From NCBI GenBank assembly GCA_000717735.1, contig JOBE01000007.1, positions 1 to 64,000 of the forward strand: 64,000 nucleotides of DNA, read 5' to 3'. The DNA comes from Streptomyces griseoluteus. Lineage in GTDB: Bacteria; Actinomycetota; Actinomycetes; Streptomycetales; Streptomycetaceae. Positions 7,380 through 15,884 of this stretch are shown here, piece after piece. The translations under genes and the position numbers were made by a program. Below the pieces are notes generated by a model, which had not been told where the DNA came from, did not search any database, and saw only the letters and a list, made by a program, of their open reading frames with translations. Positions within the stretch are counted from its first letter, which is position 1; every line of letters begins with the position of its first letter.

Positions 7380-7817
7380 ATGACCACGGCACGGCACCTG
7401 GCGACGATCGACTTACTCCGCTCCCGGGCCTTCCCCGCGCGACCGGAGCGGTCAGGACCCCTCGACAGCGGTCCTGGCTTCCATGTGGCGGAGCTCGCGA
7501 CGAGCGAGGAGTTCTGGGAGGACGACGGCACGCGCCGCGTGCTCGTCGAGGAGCAGTACGAGGCGGAGCGGGACGGGCTCGCCGTCCTGCTCACCGCCCG
7601 CTGGGGGCCACCGGAGGAGGTGGGCCTGTGGTCCGTCCTGGAGCGGAGCATGGAGGGCGAGGAGCTGCCGGAGCCGTGGTCCACCCTCAGCGCGCACACC
7701 CCGAGCCTGCGGCTGTGGCGGGCGGACGGGCGGTGGATAGGGCTCGGCGTCTCCCAATGGGACAAGGAGCTGCCCTTCCAGCTCCTCGCCGTGATCACCG
7801 ACGTCGACTGCCCGTGA
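7380..7817 (+). CDS. Hypothetical protein, 145 aa
   Basis: This is a soluble, acidic protein with no signal peptide or membrane segment. It is rich in Trp and Glu (EEFWEDDGTRRVLVEEQY, WIGLGVSQWDKELPFQLL), and I do not recognise a domain. The overall look resembles small conserved streptomycete proteins of unknown function. The ATG at 7380 lies about 150 bp from the divergent ROK start. Codon usage matches the genome, and the antisense frames over it are less convincing. No function is proposed. Confidence 0.7.
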   Translation: MTTARHLATIDLLRSRAFPARPERSGPLDSGPGFHVAELATSEEFWEDDGTRRVLVEEQYEAERDGLAVLLTARWGPPEEVGLWSVLERSMEGEELPEPWSTLSAHTPSLRLWRADGRWIGLGVSQWDKELPFQLLAVITDVDCP

Positions 7818-7837
7818 TCACCGGCATCGATCCGCGC

Positions 7838-7914
7838 CGAGGGACCGACGCCGATCTGCCCCGAGGGGCCGACGTCGATCTCCCTTGAGGACCGACGGAC
7901 CGACGTCGCTCTCC
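7838..7914. repeat. Degenerate 24-bp tandem repeat
   Basis: Two 24-bp units (7838-7861 and 7862-7885) share the pattern CGAGGGRCCGACGYCGATCT and are followed by a third, degenerate unit to about 7914. The array fills the gap between the hypothetical gene and the convergent glycosylase gene. It may have arisen by slippage. Confidence 0.6.
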
Positions 7915-8465
7915 TACGGAGTCCCGGTCGCCGCCTCCCGCAGCCGGGCGTACTCCTTGGCCATCGTCGCCGCCGTCCAGTGCGCGTTGAGGCCGCTCGG
8001 GTTGGGCAGCGCCCAGACCCGGGTGGATCCGATCACGCGCTGCTGCGGCCCGATCGCCGCCTTGGGCTCGCCGAAGGCAGTGCGGTACGCGGTGACACCG
8101 ACGACCGCGAGCCAGCGCGGCGCGAGCCGCTCCACCTTCTCGACGAGCAGCCGCCCGCCCGCCAGGTACTCCTCACGGCTCAGCTCGTCGGCCCGCGCGG
8201 TCGGCCGCGCCACCACGTTCGTGATCCCCAGACCGTACGAGAGGAGCTCGCCCTGCTCGTCCGGCCGCAGCAGCCTCGGGGTGAACCCGGACAGATGGAG
8301 CACCGGCCAGAACCGGTTGCCGGGACGGGCGAAGTGATGCCCCGTGGCAGCCGTCATCAGCCCCGGATTGATCCCGCAGAACAGCACGGAAAGGCCGCCC
8401 GCCACCACGTCGGGAACGACGCGGTCGCGGGCGGCCTCCAGCTGCTCCGGGGTGACCCGGGTCAG
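7914..8465 (-). CDS. mug: Mismatch-specific (G:T/U) DNA glycosylase, Mug family
   Basis: The protein shows the uracil-DNA-glycosylase-like motif GINPGLMTAATGHHFARPGN and the later ALPNPSGLNAHW, characteristic of Mug/TDG-type enzymes that excise U or T mispaired with G. The gene begins exactly at the end of purB. No ATG, GTG or TTG lies at the expected start, where homologues as I recall begin MTPEQ and this gene has a GTC codon. The best candidate is CTG at 8465, which overlaps the purB stop as CTGA and has GGAG upstream. That gives 183 residues and suggests translational coupling to purB. An internal GTG a few residues before AGGLSVLFCGINPG is an alternative. Confidence 0.85.
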   Translation of the reverse strand: MTRVTPEQLEAARDRVVPDVVAGGLSVLFCGINPGLMTAATGHHFARPGNRFWPVLHLSGFTPRLLRPDEQGELLSYGLGITNVVARPTARADELSREEYLAGGRLLVEKVERLAPRWLAVVGVTAYRTAFGEPKAAIGPQQRVIGSTRVWALPNPSGLNAHWTAATMAKEYARLREAATGTP

Positions 8466-9904
8466 AGGATCGCTCCGGGGGTGTAGGCGGCGGCCTCCGG
8501 GTGCTGCTTGAGGATCTCCTCGATGCGGGAGACCACGGACGCGACCTGGTCGGCGGCGGCGCCGGTGAAGGACAGCTTGTCCGCCATCAGCTCGTCGAGC
8601 TGCGCCCGGTCCAGCGGGATGCGCTCGTCGGCGGCCAGCTTGTCGAGCAGCTCGTTGCGCTCGGCGCCCTGCTCGCGCATGGCGAGGGCGGAGGCGACGG
8701 CGTTCTCCTTGATGGCCTCGTGGGCGACCTCGCGGCCCACCCCGGCGCGCACGGCGCCCATGAGGACCTTGGTGGTCGCCAGGAAGGGCAGGTAGCGGTC
8801 GAGCTCGCGGGCGACGACGGCCGGGAAGGCGCCGAACTCGTCGAGCACGGTGAGGAAGGTCTCCAGGAGACCGTCGAGCGCGAAGAAGGCGTCCGGCAGT
8901 GCGACCCGGCGGACCACGGAGCAGGACACGTCGCCCTCGTTCCACTGGTCACCGGCCAGCTCGCCGGTCATCGACGCGTAGCCGCGCAGGATCACCATGA
9001 GGCCGTTGACGCGCTCGCAGGAGCGGGTGTTCATCTTGTGCGGCATCGCCGAGGAGCCGACCTGGCCGGGCTTGAAGCCCTCGGTGACCAGCTCGTGGCC
9101 CGCCATCAGGCGGATCGTCTTGGCGATCGACGACGGCGCGGCGGCCAGCTGCACGAGCGAGGTGACCACGTCGTAGTCGAGCGAGCGCGGGTAGACCTGG
9201 CCGACCGAGGTGAAGGCATGGGCGAAGCCGAGGTGACCGGCGATCCGCTGCTCCAGGTCGGCCAGCTTGCCGGCGTCGCCGCCGAGCAGGTCCAGCATGT
9301 CCTGCGCGGTGCCGACCGGGCCCTTGATGCCGCGCAGCGGGTAGCGGCCGAGCAGCTCCTCCAGACGCGCGTAGGCCACGAGCAGCTCGTCGGCCGCGGT
9401 CGCGAAACGCTTGCCGAGGGTGGTCGCCTGGGCGGCTACGTTGTGCGAGCGGCCCGCCATGACCAGCTCCGCGTACTCGGCGGAGAGCTTGCCGAGACGG
9501 CCGAGGACGGCGACCGTACGGTCCCGCATCAGCTCAAGGGAGAGCCGGATCTGGAGCTGCTCGACGTTCTCGGTGAGGTCGCGCGAGGTCATGCCCTTGT
9601 GGACGTGCTCGTGGCCGGCGAGGGCGTTGAACTCCTCGATCCGGGCCTTCACGTCGTGCCGGGTGACCTTCTCGCGCTCGGCGATGGAACCGAGGTCGAC
9701 CTGGTCGAGCACGCGCTCGTAGTCGGCGAGCGCGGCCTCCGGAACCTCGATCCCGAGGTCCTTCTGCGCGCGGAGCACGGCGAGCCACAGCTGACGCTCC
9801 AGCTTCACCTTCTGCTCGGGGGACCAGAGGACGGCGAGCTCCGCGGAGGCGTAGCGGCCGGCCAGAACGTTGGGGATGCGGGGCTTCGCAGTCACAGCAG
9901 TCAC
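8462..9904 (-). CDS. purB: Adenylosuccinate lyase
   Basis: This 480-residue member of the fumarase/aspartase superfamily carries the signature GSSAMPHKMN, plus the HVHKGMTSRDLTEN and AGRSHNVAAQATTLG regions that hold the catalytic His residues. It converts SAICAR to AICAR and adenylosuccinate to AMP in purine synthesis. The start is GTG (protein MTAVTAKPRIPNVLAG). It is followed with a 4-bp overlap by the Mug-type glycosylase. The function is secure; no other purine genes are in the window. Confidence 0.96.
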   Translation of the reverse strand: MTAVTAKPRIPNVLAGRYASAELAVLWSPEQKVKLERQLWLAVLRAQKDLGIEVPEAALADYERVLDQVDLGSIAEREKVTRHDVKARIEEFNALAGHEHVHKGMTSRDLTENVEQLQIRLSLELMRDRTVAVLGRLGKLSAEYAELVMAGRSHNVAAQATTLGKRFATAADELLVAYARLEELLGRYPLRGIKGPVGTAQDMLDLLGGDAGKLADLEQRIAGHLGFAHAFTSVGQVYPRSLDYDVVTSLVQLAAAPSSIAKTIRLMAGHELVTEGFKPGQVGSSAMPHKMNTRSCERVNGLMVILRGYASMTGELAGDQWNEGDVSCSVVRRVALPDAFFALDGLLETFLTVLDEFGAFPAVVARELDRYLPFLATTKVLMGAVRAGVGREVAHEAIKENAVASALAMREQGAERNELLDKLAADERIPLDRAQLDELMADKLSFTGAAADQVASVVSRIEEILKQHPEAAAYTPGAIL

Positions 9905-10013
9905 GTGGACAGATTCTACTGGCGGTTTCTGCAGGCCAGCGCCACGCCCCCATGTGGAGCTTGCTACGAGACGCAGCTCACGCGCAGGGGCGACAGTCCC
10001 CCCGCAGTGCGGC

Positions 10014-10796
10014 TCACGGACCCGTCGGCGGTTCGTGGGGCGCCAGGTCAGGGCGCTTCGGTGCGCGGCCGTCGCCGGAGGAGCGGCCGGTCAGCCGGCG
10101 GCCGATCCAGGGGCCCAGGTGCTGCCGGGCGAACCGGGCGTCGGCGAGCCGGCGGCTCGTCCAGCCGGGCGGCAGGGACGGGGGCAGCGGCGTCCGCCAG
10201 TCCTCCTCGGGGGCGAGGCCGAGGGCCTGCCACACGGCCTCGGCGACCCTCCGGTGCCCGTCGGCGGTGAGGTGGAGCCGGTCGACGTCCCACAGCCGGG
10301 GGTCGCCGAGCGAGGGGGCGCCGTACAGGTCGACGACCAGGGCCCCGTGCCGGGCGGCAAGCTCGTCGATGTGGGTGAAGAGCTCCTCCATCCGGGGGCG
10401 GAAGCGCTCCATGACCGGGCCGTTCCGGCCGGGGCTGCGCATCAGGACCAGCTGCCCGCAGGAGGGCGCGAGCCGCTCGACGGCCTCGGTGAGCAGCCCG
10501 CGCACCCGTCCCATGTCGACCTTGGGCCGCAGGGTGTCGTTGAGTCCGCCGACGAGGGTCACGAGGTCCGCCTTCATGGCGGCGGCCGTGTCGACCTGCT
10601 CGTCGACGATCTGGCCGATGAGCTTGCCGCGTACGGCGAGGTTGGCGTACCGGAAGCCGGGGGTGCGGGCGGCCAGGCGGTTCGCGAGGACGTCGGCCCA
10701 GCCCCGGTAGGAACCGTCGGGCCTGAGGTCCGACATGCCCTCGGTGAAACTGTCGCCCAGGGCGACGAAACTGTTGTATGTGGCATTGATCTCCAT
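10014..10796 (-). CDS. SGNH/GDSL-family hydrolase (cytosolic)
   Basis: The four SGNH blocks are visible: FVALGDSFTEG with the nucleophile Ser (about residue 16), the Gly of the LAVRGKLIGQ region, GGLNDTLRP with the Asn, and DRLHLTADGH with the Asp-His pair. It is a 260-residue esterase or lipase-like enzyme without signal peptide, so it should be intracellular; the substrate is unknown. There is no Shine-Dalgarno before the ATG at 10796. A TATGAT -10 box ends 9 bp upstream, implying a leaderless or nearly leaderless mRNA. A perfect palindrome overlaps that promoter. Confidence 0.9.
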   Translation of the reverse strand: MEINATYNSFVALGDSFTEGMSDLRPDGSYRGWADVLANRLAARTPGFRYANLAVRGKLIGQIVDEQVDTAAAMKADLVTLVGGLNDTLRPKVDMGRVRGLLTEAVERLAPSCGQLVLMRSPGRNGPVMERFRPRMEELFTHIDELAARHGALVVDLYGAPSLGDPRLWDVDRLHLTADGHRRVAEAVWQALGLAPEEDWRTPLPPSLPPGWTSRRLADARFARQHLGPWIGRRLTGRSSGDGRAPKRPDLAPHEPPTGP

Positions 10797-10805
10797 GACG
10801 GAGAG

Positions 10806-10822
10806 ATCATACCGCGCGGTAT
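10806..10822 (-). promoter_or_regulatory. Near-leaderless promoter with ATACCGCGCGGTAT palindrome
   Basis: On the minus strand a -10 box TATGAT (10806-10811) ends 9 bp before the SGNH start codon. It overlaps the perfect 14-bp palindrome ATACCGCGCGGTAT (10809-10822), which resembles TetR-family operators. No strong -35 box is visible. Confidence 0.5.
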
Positions 10823-10915
10823 GCGAGGGGTGCCGACAGGCAGGGAGGGCCCCGGGAACACCCGGGACCCTCCTCCCTTACGCGCAAGGCTGCCGTACGA
10901 GGTCCTGCAGAGCCG

Positions 10916-11935
10916 CTACGGCGCCGCCGGGCGGCCCACCAGCTCCCGCAGCACGTCCTCCATCGCCACGAGCCCGGACGGCTTGTCGTCCTCGTCGAGC
11001 ACCGCCGCCAGGTGCGTCCGGCTGCGGCGCATCGCGGTCAGGACGTCGTCCAGCGGCGTGGCCGCCCGCACCCTGGCGATCGGCCGCAGCGCGGACACCG
11101 GGAACGGTTCGTCCCGGGGCGAGACGTCCAGGGCGTCCTTGACGTGCATATAGCCGAGGATGCTGCGTTCCGCGTCGACCACGGGGAAACGCGAGAAGCC
11201 CGTCCGCGCCGACAGCGCCTCCAGCTCCTCGGGAGTGGTACCCACCTGCGCGTACACCACCTTCTCCGCCGGCATCACGACATCCCGTACGGGACGGCGG
11301 CCCAGCTCCAGGGCGTCGTGCAGCCGCTCGGCCGCCCGGTCGTCCAGGAGCCCGGCGTCGCCCGCGTCGGTGACCATCCGGGCCAGCTCGTCGTCGGAGA
11401 AGGTCGCCGAGACCTCGTCCTTGACCTCCACCCGCAACAGCTTGAGCAGGGTGTTGGCGAAGGCGTTGATCGTGAAGATCACCGGCCGCAGCGCCCGCGC
11501 GAGCGTCACCAGGGGCGGGCCGAGCAGCAGCGCGGTGCGCGTCGGCTCGGCGAGCGCGATGTTCTTCGGCACCATCTCGCCGAGCAGCATGTGCAGGTAC
11601 GTGGCCACGCTCAGCGCGATCACGAACGAGATCGGGTGGACCAGACCGTGCGGCACGCCGATCGCGTCGAAGACCGGCTCGAGCAGGTGCGCGATGGCCG
11701 GCTCGGCGACGATGCCGAGGACCAGGGTGCAGAGCGTGATGCCGAGCTGCGCCGCGGCGAGCAGCGCGGACACGTGCTCCAGGCCCCAGATGACGCTGCG
11801 GGCCCGTCGGTCGCCGGACTCGGCCAGCGGCTCGATCTGGCTGCGGCGGACCGAGATCAGGGCGAACTCGGCGCCGACGAAGAAGGCGTTGACGATCAGG
11901 GTGAGAAAGCCGATCAACAGCTGGATCGCGGTCAT
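10916..11935 (-). CDS. CNNM/DUF21 membrane protein with CBS pair (short form)
   Basis: The 339-residue product has an N-terminal DUF21/CNNM transmembrane domain (about residues 1-190, with ISVRRSQIE and the conserved LGEMVPKNIAL stretch) and a tandem CBS domain (about 215-335). It lacks the C-terminal CorC_HlyC domain seen in its upstream neighbour. CNNM proteins are linked to Mg2+ homeostasis; annotation as haemolysin is historical. The ATG overlaps the stop of the longer paralogue by 4 bp, so both are translated from one mRNA and may form a heteromer. Confidence 0.9.
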   Translation of the reverse strand: MTAIQLLIGFLTLIVNAFFVGAEFALISVRRSQIEPLAESGDRRARSVIWGLEHVSALLAAAQLGITLCTLVLGIVAEPAIAHLLEPVFDAIGVPHGLVHPISFVIALSVATYLHMLLGEMVPKNIALAEPTRTALLLGPPLVTLARALRPVIFTINAFANTLLKLLRVEVKDEVSATFSDDELARMVTDAGDAGLLDDRAAERLHDALELGRRPVRDVVMPAEKVVYAQVGTTPEELEALSARTGFSRFPVVDAERSILGYMHVKDALDVSPRDEPFPVSALRPIARVRAATPLDDVLTAMRRSRTHLAAVLDEDDKPSGLVAMEDVLRELVGRPAAP

Positions 11936-13302
11936 CGGCCCGCCTTCCCGGTCTCCCCGGTCCCGGCGGTCCCGGCGGTCTCGTCGTCGGTGTGGTGCGT
12001 CGCGGGGGCGTGCAGCAGGACGCGCGCCGCGCGCCGGCCCGAGGCGTCCACGACGTCGAGCCGCCAGTCGGCGAGCTCCACGCGGTCGCCGACGGCCGGG
12101 ATGCGGCCCAGCTCATGGGCGACGACGCCAGCGAGCGTCTCGTACGGGCCGTCCGGCACGCGGAGGCCGATCACCTCGACCTGGTCGGTGCGGGCCGCGC
12201 CGTCCGCGGACCAGAGCTCACGCCCGTCCGCGTCCTCGCCCGCCCGCGCCAGGTCCGGCGTCTCGTGCGGGTCGTGCTCGTCGCGTACCTCGCCGACGAC
12301 CTCCTCCACGATGTCCTCCAGGGTGGCGACTCCGGCGGTGCCGCCGTACTCGTCGATGACGACGGCCATCGTCTGCTTCCCGGACAGGCGGTCCAGGAGG
12401 CGGTCCACGGTCAGCGTCTCGGGGACGAGCAGGGGCTCGCGCAGCAGCTCGCCGATCCGGCGGTGCGGGCGCTCGGCGGCCGGTATGGCGAGCACGTCCT
12501 TGATGTGCGCGATGCCGACGACCGCGTCGAGGCTGCCCCGGTAGACGGGGAAGCGGGACAGGCCGGTCGCGCGGGTCGCGTTGGCGACGTCCTCGGCGGT
12601 GGCCTGCACGTCGAGGGCGGTGACCTGCACGCGCGGGGTCATCACGTTCTCGGCGGTCAGCTCGGCGAGGTTGAGGGTACGGACGAACAGCTCGGCCGTG
12701 TCCGCGGGCAGGGCGCCCTCCTTCGCGGAGTGCCGGGCGAGCGCCACGAGCTCCTGGGGGGAACGCGCGGACGCCAGCTCCTCGGTGGGCTCCATGCCGA
12801 TGCGGCGCAGGATCCGGTTCGCGGTGTTGTTGAGGTGGCTGATCAGCGGCTTGAAGGCGGCCGTGAAGATCCGCTGCGGGGTGGCGACGACCTTCGCGAT
12901 GGCGAGAGGCGAGGAGATGGCCCAGTTCTTGGGGACCAGCTCGCCGACCACCATCAGGACCACGGTCGACAGGGCGGTGCCCAGGACGAGCGCCACCGAG
13001 GAGGCGACCGCGGGGGAGAGGCCGATGGCCTCGGCCGGACCCCGGATCAGCTTGGCGATCGACGGCTCGGCGAGCATGCCGACGACCAGGTTGGTGACGG
13101 TGATGCCCAGCTGGGCGCCGGAAAGCTGGAAGGTCAGCGACTTGACGGCCTTGAGCGCTCCCGCCGCGCCGCGCTCGCCGCGCTCCACGGCGGCTTCGAG
13201 CTCGCCGCGCTCGACGGTGGTCAGCGAGAACTCGGCCGCGACGAAGGCGCCGCAGGCGACGGAGAGGAGGAGCGCAAGGAGGAGCAGGAGCACTTCGGTC
13301 AT
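11932..13302 (-). CDS. CNNM/DUF21 membrane protein with CBS pair and CorC_HlyC domain
   Basis: This is the first gene of a two-gene operon. The N-terminal DUF21 domain (about residues 1-195, with VGELVPKNWAIS) is followed by two CBS repeats (about 215-340, each with a xSRFPVY or DEYGGTAG core) and a CorC_HlyC transporter-associated domain (about 355-435). At 456 residues it is a full-length family member probably involved in Mg2+/Co2+ handling. Its ATGA overlap with the short paralogue indicates coupled translation. Duplicate CNNM genes in tandem are common in actinobacteria. Confidence 0.92.
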   Translation of the reverse strand: MTEVLLLLLALLLSVACGAFVAAEFSLTTVERGELEAAVERGERGAAGALKAVKSLTFQLSGAQLGITVTNLVVGMLAEPSIAKLIRGPAEAIGLSPAVASSVALVLGTALSTVVLMVVGELVPKNWAISSPLAIAKVVATPQRIFTAAFKPLISHLNNTANRILRRIGMEPTEELASARSPQELVALARHSAKEGALPADTAELFVRTLNLAELTAENVMTPRVQVTALDVQATAEDVANATRATGLSRFPVYRGSLDAVVGIAHIKDVLAIPAAERPHRRIGELLREPLLVPETLTVDRLLDRLSGKQTMAVVIDEYGGTAGVATLEDIVEEVVGEVRDEHDPHETPDLARAGEDADGRELWSADGAARTDQVEVIGLRVPDGPYETLAGVVAHELGRIPAVGDRVELADWRLDVVDASGRRAARVLLHAPATHHTDDETAGTAGTGETGKAGR

Positions 13303-13520
13303 CGGTTCACCTCCGTCCCATGATCAGTCAGGGGGCGGAGGACCGCTCGATGTCGGTCTTCGGAGCGGGTGCTGTCGGAACCAGTGCTACTGGGAGGCTC
13401 GCCCATGGGCGGACGCTCACACCTTTCGATCGTCGTGATGTCGGACATGATTGTGCGCAACCATGGTAAAGGACGGGTAAAGCTGCCTGGTGATCACCGT
13501 GCAGCCCGGCCCGCCGAGGC

Positions 13521-13946
13521 TCACTCCCCGAGCGGCTTCACCCACCGCCGCCACTGGTCCTGACGCCGGTAACCGGCTGCCGTCCACAGGTGGTGCCCGG
13601 TTTCGTTCTCCTCCAGGACCATGGCGTCCACCCGCCGTCCGCCGAGCGCGGCGAAACGTTCCTCGGCCGCTCGCAGGAGGGCGGTGGAGATGCCGCGCCG
13701 ACGGTACGAGGGCAGCACGGCGAGCCGGTAGAGGGAGGCGCGCCAGCCGTCCCAGCCCGCGATCACGGATCCCACGATCAGGCCGTCGGCCACGGCGAGA
13801 ATGAGCGCCTCCGGGTCGCGCTCGACGAGCCGGGTCACCCCCCGCACGTCGTCGGAGACGGACGTCCCCTTCGCGGACTCCTTCCAGAAGGCCAGCACGG
13901 CCTCGGCCTCGTCAGGGGCGGCGGTACGTATCCGCAGATCGCTCAT
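13521..13946 (-). CDS. GNAT family N-acetyltransferase
   Basis: The 141-residue protein is a single GNAT fold with the acetyl-CoA-binding motif A LYRLAVLPSYRRRGISTALL (residues about 75-95) and a C-terminal GYRRQDQWRRWVKPL strand. It transfers an acetyl group to an unknown amine. It lies upstream of an unrelated methyltransferase gene on the same strand with a gap of about 100 bp, so it has its own context. The substrate is not inferable. Confidence 0.88.
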   Translation of the reverse strand: MSDLRIRTAAPDEAEAVLAFWKESAKGTSVSDDVRGVTRLVERDPEALILAVADGLIVGSVIAGWDGWRASLYRLAVLPSYRRRGISTALLRAAEERFAALGGRRVDAMVLEENETGHHLWTAAGYRRQDQWRRWVKPLGE

Positions 13947-14045
13947 GGCCGGATCCCACCATGGGACGCCGGACCGTTGCCAGACAGTTCCGGCTGTCGG
14001 ACGCCGGGGTGCGAGAGGGGGCGTCGCCGACCGGCAGGACCTTCC

Positions 14046-14717
14046 CTACCGCCGGGCCACGCCCAGGACACAGGGCGACGACGGCAGGCGCGGGCCCTTC
14101 TCCGGGACGTCGAAGGAGCGGTAGGGGCCGAGGGCGAAACCGGCCGCCTCGATCGCCGCGAGCGGGGCGCGCGCGGTGTGGCAGCCGCCGAAGAGCAGCG
14201 GCCAGACCGTCCGGTCGAGCCCCCGCTGCACCCGGGCGAGACCGGGCGTCCGGGCCGCCCCGTGCTCGAAGAAACGGAGCTCACCGCCGGGGCGCAGCAC
14301 CCGGTGCAGCTCCGCGAGGACCTGCGGCACGCTCCGTACCGTGCACAGGACGAGCGAGGCCACCGCCGCGTCGAAGGAGGCGTCCTCGAAGGGCAGCGCC
14401 TCGGCGGTGTCCGGCAGTACGGCCACGGGGACGCCGGCCCGCCGCGCGTTCTCCTGGGCCAGCCGGCGCAGCCGGGGCTCCGGTTCGACGGCCACCACCT
14501 CGGTGACCCCGGCCGGGTAGCGCGCGAAGTTCAGCCCGTTCCCCGCCCCGATCTCGAGGACCCGGCCGGAGAGCCCGGCGAGCAGCTCCTCGCGCAGGTC
14601 CCCGAGCCCGCCCCTGGTGTCGGCGGACACGCTGAACCGGGCGTAGAAGCGGGCGAACAGCGGATGGTGGACGCGGGGAGAGAGCTTTCCCGGCCCGACC
14701 GGGGGTGGCGGTGTCAT
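14046..14717 (-). CDS. Class I SAM-dependent methyltransferase (UbiE/Methyltransf_11 type)
   Basis: Motif I VLEIGAGNGLNFARYP (about residues 52-67), a DTAEALPFEDASFDAAV motif II region and the LHRVLRPGGELRFFEHG post-motif identify a class I SAM methyltransferase of the UbiE-like group. The ATG at 14717 is preferred over the GTG at 14726 because AGGTGG lies 5 bp upstream. The VOC-family gene ends 10 bp upstream on the same strand, so the two are probably cotranscribed. The substrate is unknown; membrane-lipid or small-molecule methylation is possible. Confidence 0.88.
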   Translation of the reverse strand: MTPPPPVGPGKLSPRVHHPLFARFYARFSVSADTRGGLGDLREELLAGLSGRVLEIGAGNGLNFARYPAGVTEVVAVEPEPRLRRLAQENARRAGVPVAVLPDTAEALPFEDASFDAAVASLVLCTVRSVPQVLAELHRVLRPGGELRFFEHGAARTPGLARVQRGLDRTVWPLLFGGCHTARAPLAAIEAAGFALGPYRSFDVPEKGPRLPSSPCVLGVARR

Positions 14718-14727
14718 GGGAACCACC

Positions 14728-15072
14728 TCAGCCCGTCACGAAGCAGAACTCGTTGCCCTCCGGGTCCCGCATCACCTGGAAGGCGCCCTGCTCGTCCTTC
14801 ATCAGGTCGCCGACCCGGGCCGCGCCGAGCGGCAGTGTCTCCTCGGCCGCCCGGCGCGGATCCTCCACCCGCAGGTCGAGGTGGAGCCGGTTCTTCACCG
14901 ACTTGCCCTCCGGCACCCGCTGGAAGGCGAGCCGTGTGAACCCCGGCGGATCCACGTACGACCAGTCGGTGCTCCGGTCGACCGGAGCACCGCCGAGGAG
15001 CTCCGCCCAGAAGCGGACGAGTACGGCGGGGTCGGCACAATCGAAGACGATCTCCTGCACGGAAGCACGCAT
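14728..15072 (-). CDS. VOC/glyoxalase-like protein
   Basis: This 114-residue protein is a Glyoxalase_6-type vicinal oxygen chelate domain, with a metal-ligand-like NRLHLDL stretch and the C-terminal RDPEGNEFCFVTG signature. A larger paralogue occurs at 40031-40498, sharing CADP near the N-terminus and KNRVHLDLKV and DPEGNEFCVV. Such proteins may be isomerases, dioxygenases or resistance proteins; no specific role is visible. It precedes the methyltransferase in a likely two-gene unit. Confidence 0.88.
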   Translation of the reverse strand: MRASVQEIVFDCADPAVLVRFWAELLGGAPVDRSTDWSYVDPPGFTRLAFQRVPEGKSVKNRLHLDLRVEDPRRAAEETLPLGAARVGDLMKDEQGAFQVMRDPEGNEFCFVTG

Positions 15073-15115
15073 GCTTCCAGCCTACGGAGAAGCCACCCCG
15101 GGGACTACGGCTCCG

Positions 15116-15880
15116 CTACGACGGCTCCGCCATCACGGCCCCGGGAGCGAACCGCTCCCCGAACGCCGCCGCGTCCCACGTACCGCCGAGCACGGGACCC
15201 AGCCAGCCGCCGGCCGCCGCCCGGAACTCCGCCGGGTCGAGCGCCCCCGACCCCTCCGGTACGGCGCCGAGGAGCGGCGCGCCCGCCGCCTCCGGCAGAT
15301 CGGCCAGATTGCAGCGCGCCGCCAGGTCCGGCGCCGCCGGCCAGCTGCCGACCACGACGCCCAGCTGCTCGATCCCGCGGGCCCGCAGCGCCTCGGCCGT
15401 CAGGGCCGTCGAGTTCAGCGTCCCGAGCCCGGCCGGGGTCACCACCAGGACCGGTGCCGCGAGCAGCGCCGCCGCGTCCGCGAGCGTGCCGCCCTCCGCG
15501 TCGAAGCGGACGAGCAGCCCGCCGGCGCCCTCCACGAGGACCAGGTCGTGCGAGGCGGCCAGCTTCCGCGCGGCCTCGGCGACTTCCAGGGCCCCGACCG
15601 GGGCGAGCCCGGCCCGCCGGGCGGCCGTCCCCGGAGCCAGCGGCTCCGGGAAACGGCCAAGCTCGGCGGAGGCCACGGCGCCCGAGAGCCGCACGACCTC
15701 GTCCGCGTCGCCGCGCTCGCCGGGACCGAGTCCCGTCTGCGCGGGCTTCAGGACGGCGACGGACCGGCCCGCGGCGGTGGCCACGGCGGCCACCGCCGCG
15801 GTCACCACCGTCTTGCCGATCTCCGTGCCCGTCCCGCTGACGACGACGATTCCCACTGACTTGCCCGTCCTTCCGTTCAC
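15116..15880 (-). CDS. bioD: Dethiobiotin synthetase
   Basis: The P-loop GTGTEIGKT (about residues 16-24) and the LVEGAGGLLVRF stretch define BioD. It carboxylates 7,8-diaminopelargonic acid with CO2 and ATP to form dethiobiotin, the penultimate biotin step, in the cytosol. The GTG at 15880 starts 4 bp after the bioA stop; a second GTG eight codons downstream (before GIVVVSGTGTE) is also possible. It is the last gene of bioB-bioA-bioD. Confidence 0.95.
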   Translation of the reverse strand: MNGRTGKSVGIVVVSGTGTEIGKTVVTAAVAAVATAAGRSVAVLKPAQTGLGPGERGDADEVVRLSGAVASAELGRFPEPLAPGTAARRAGLAPVGALEVAEAARKLAASHDLVLVEGAGGLLVRFDAEGGTLADAAALLAAPVLVVTPAGLGTLNSTALTAEALRARGIEQLGVVVGSWPAAPDLAARCNLADLPEAAGAPLLGAVPEGSGALDPAEFRAAAGGWLGPVLGGTWDAAAFGERFAPGAVMAEPS

Positions 15881-15884
15881 ACGG

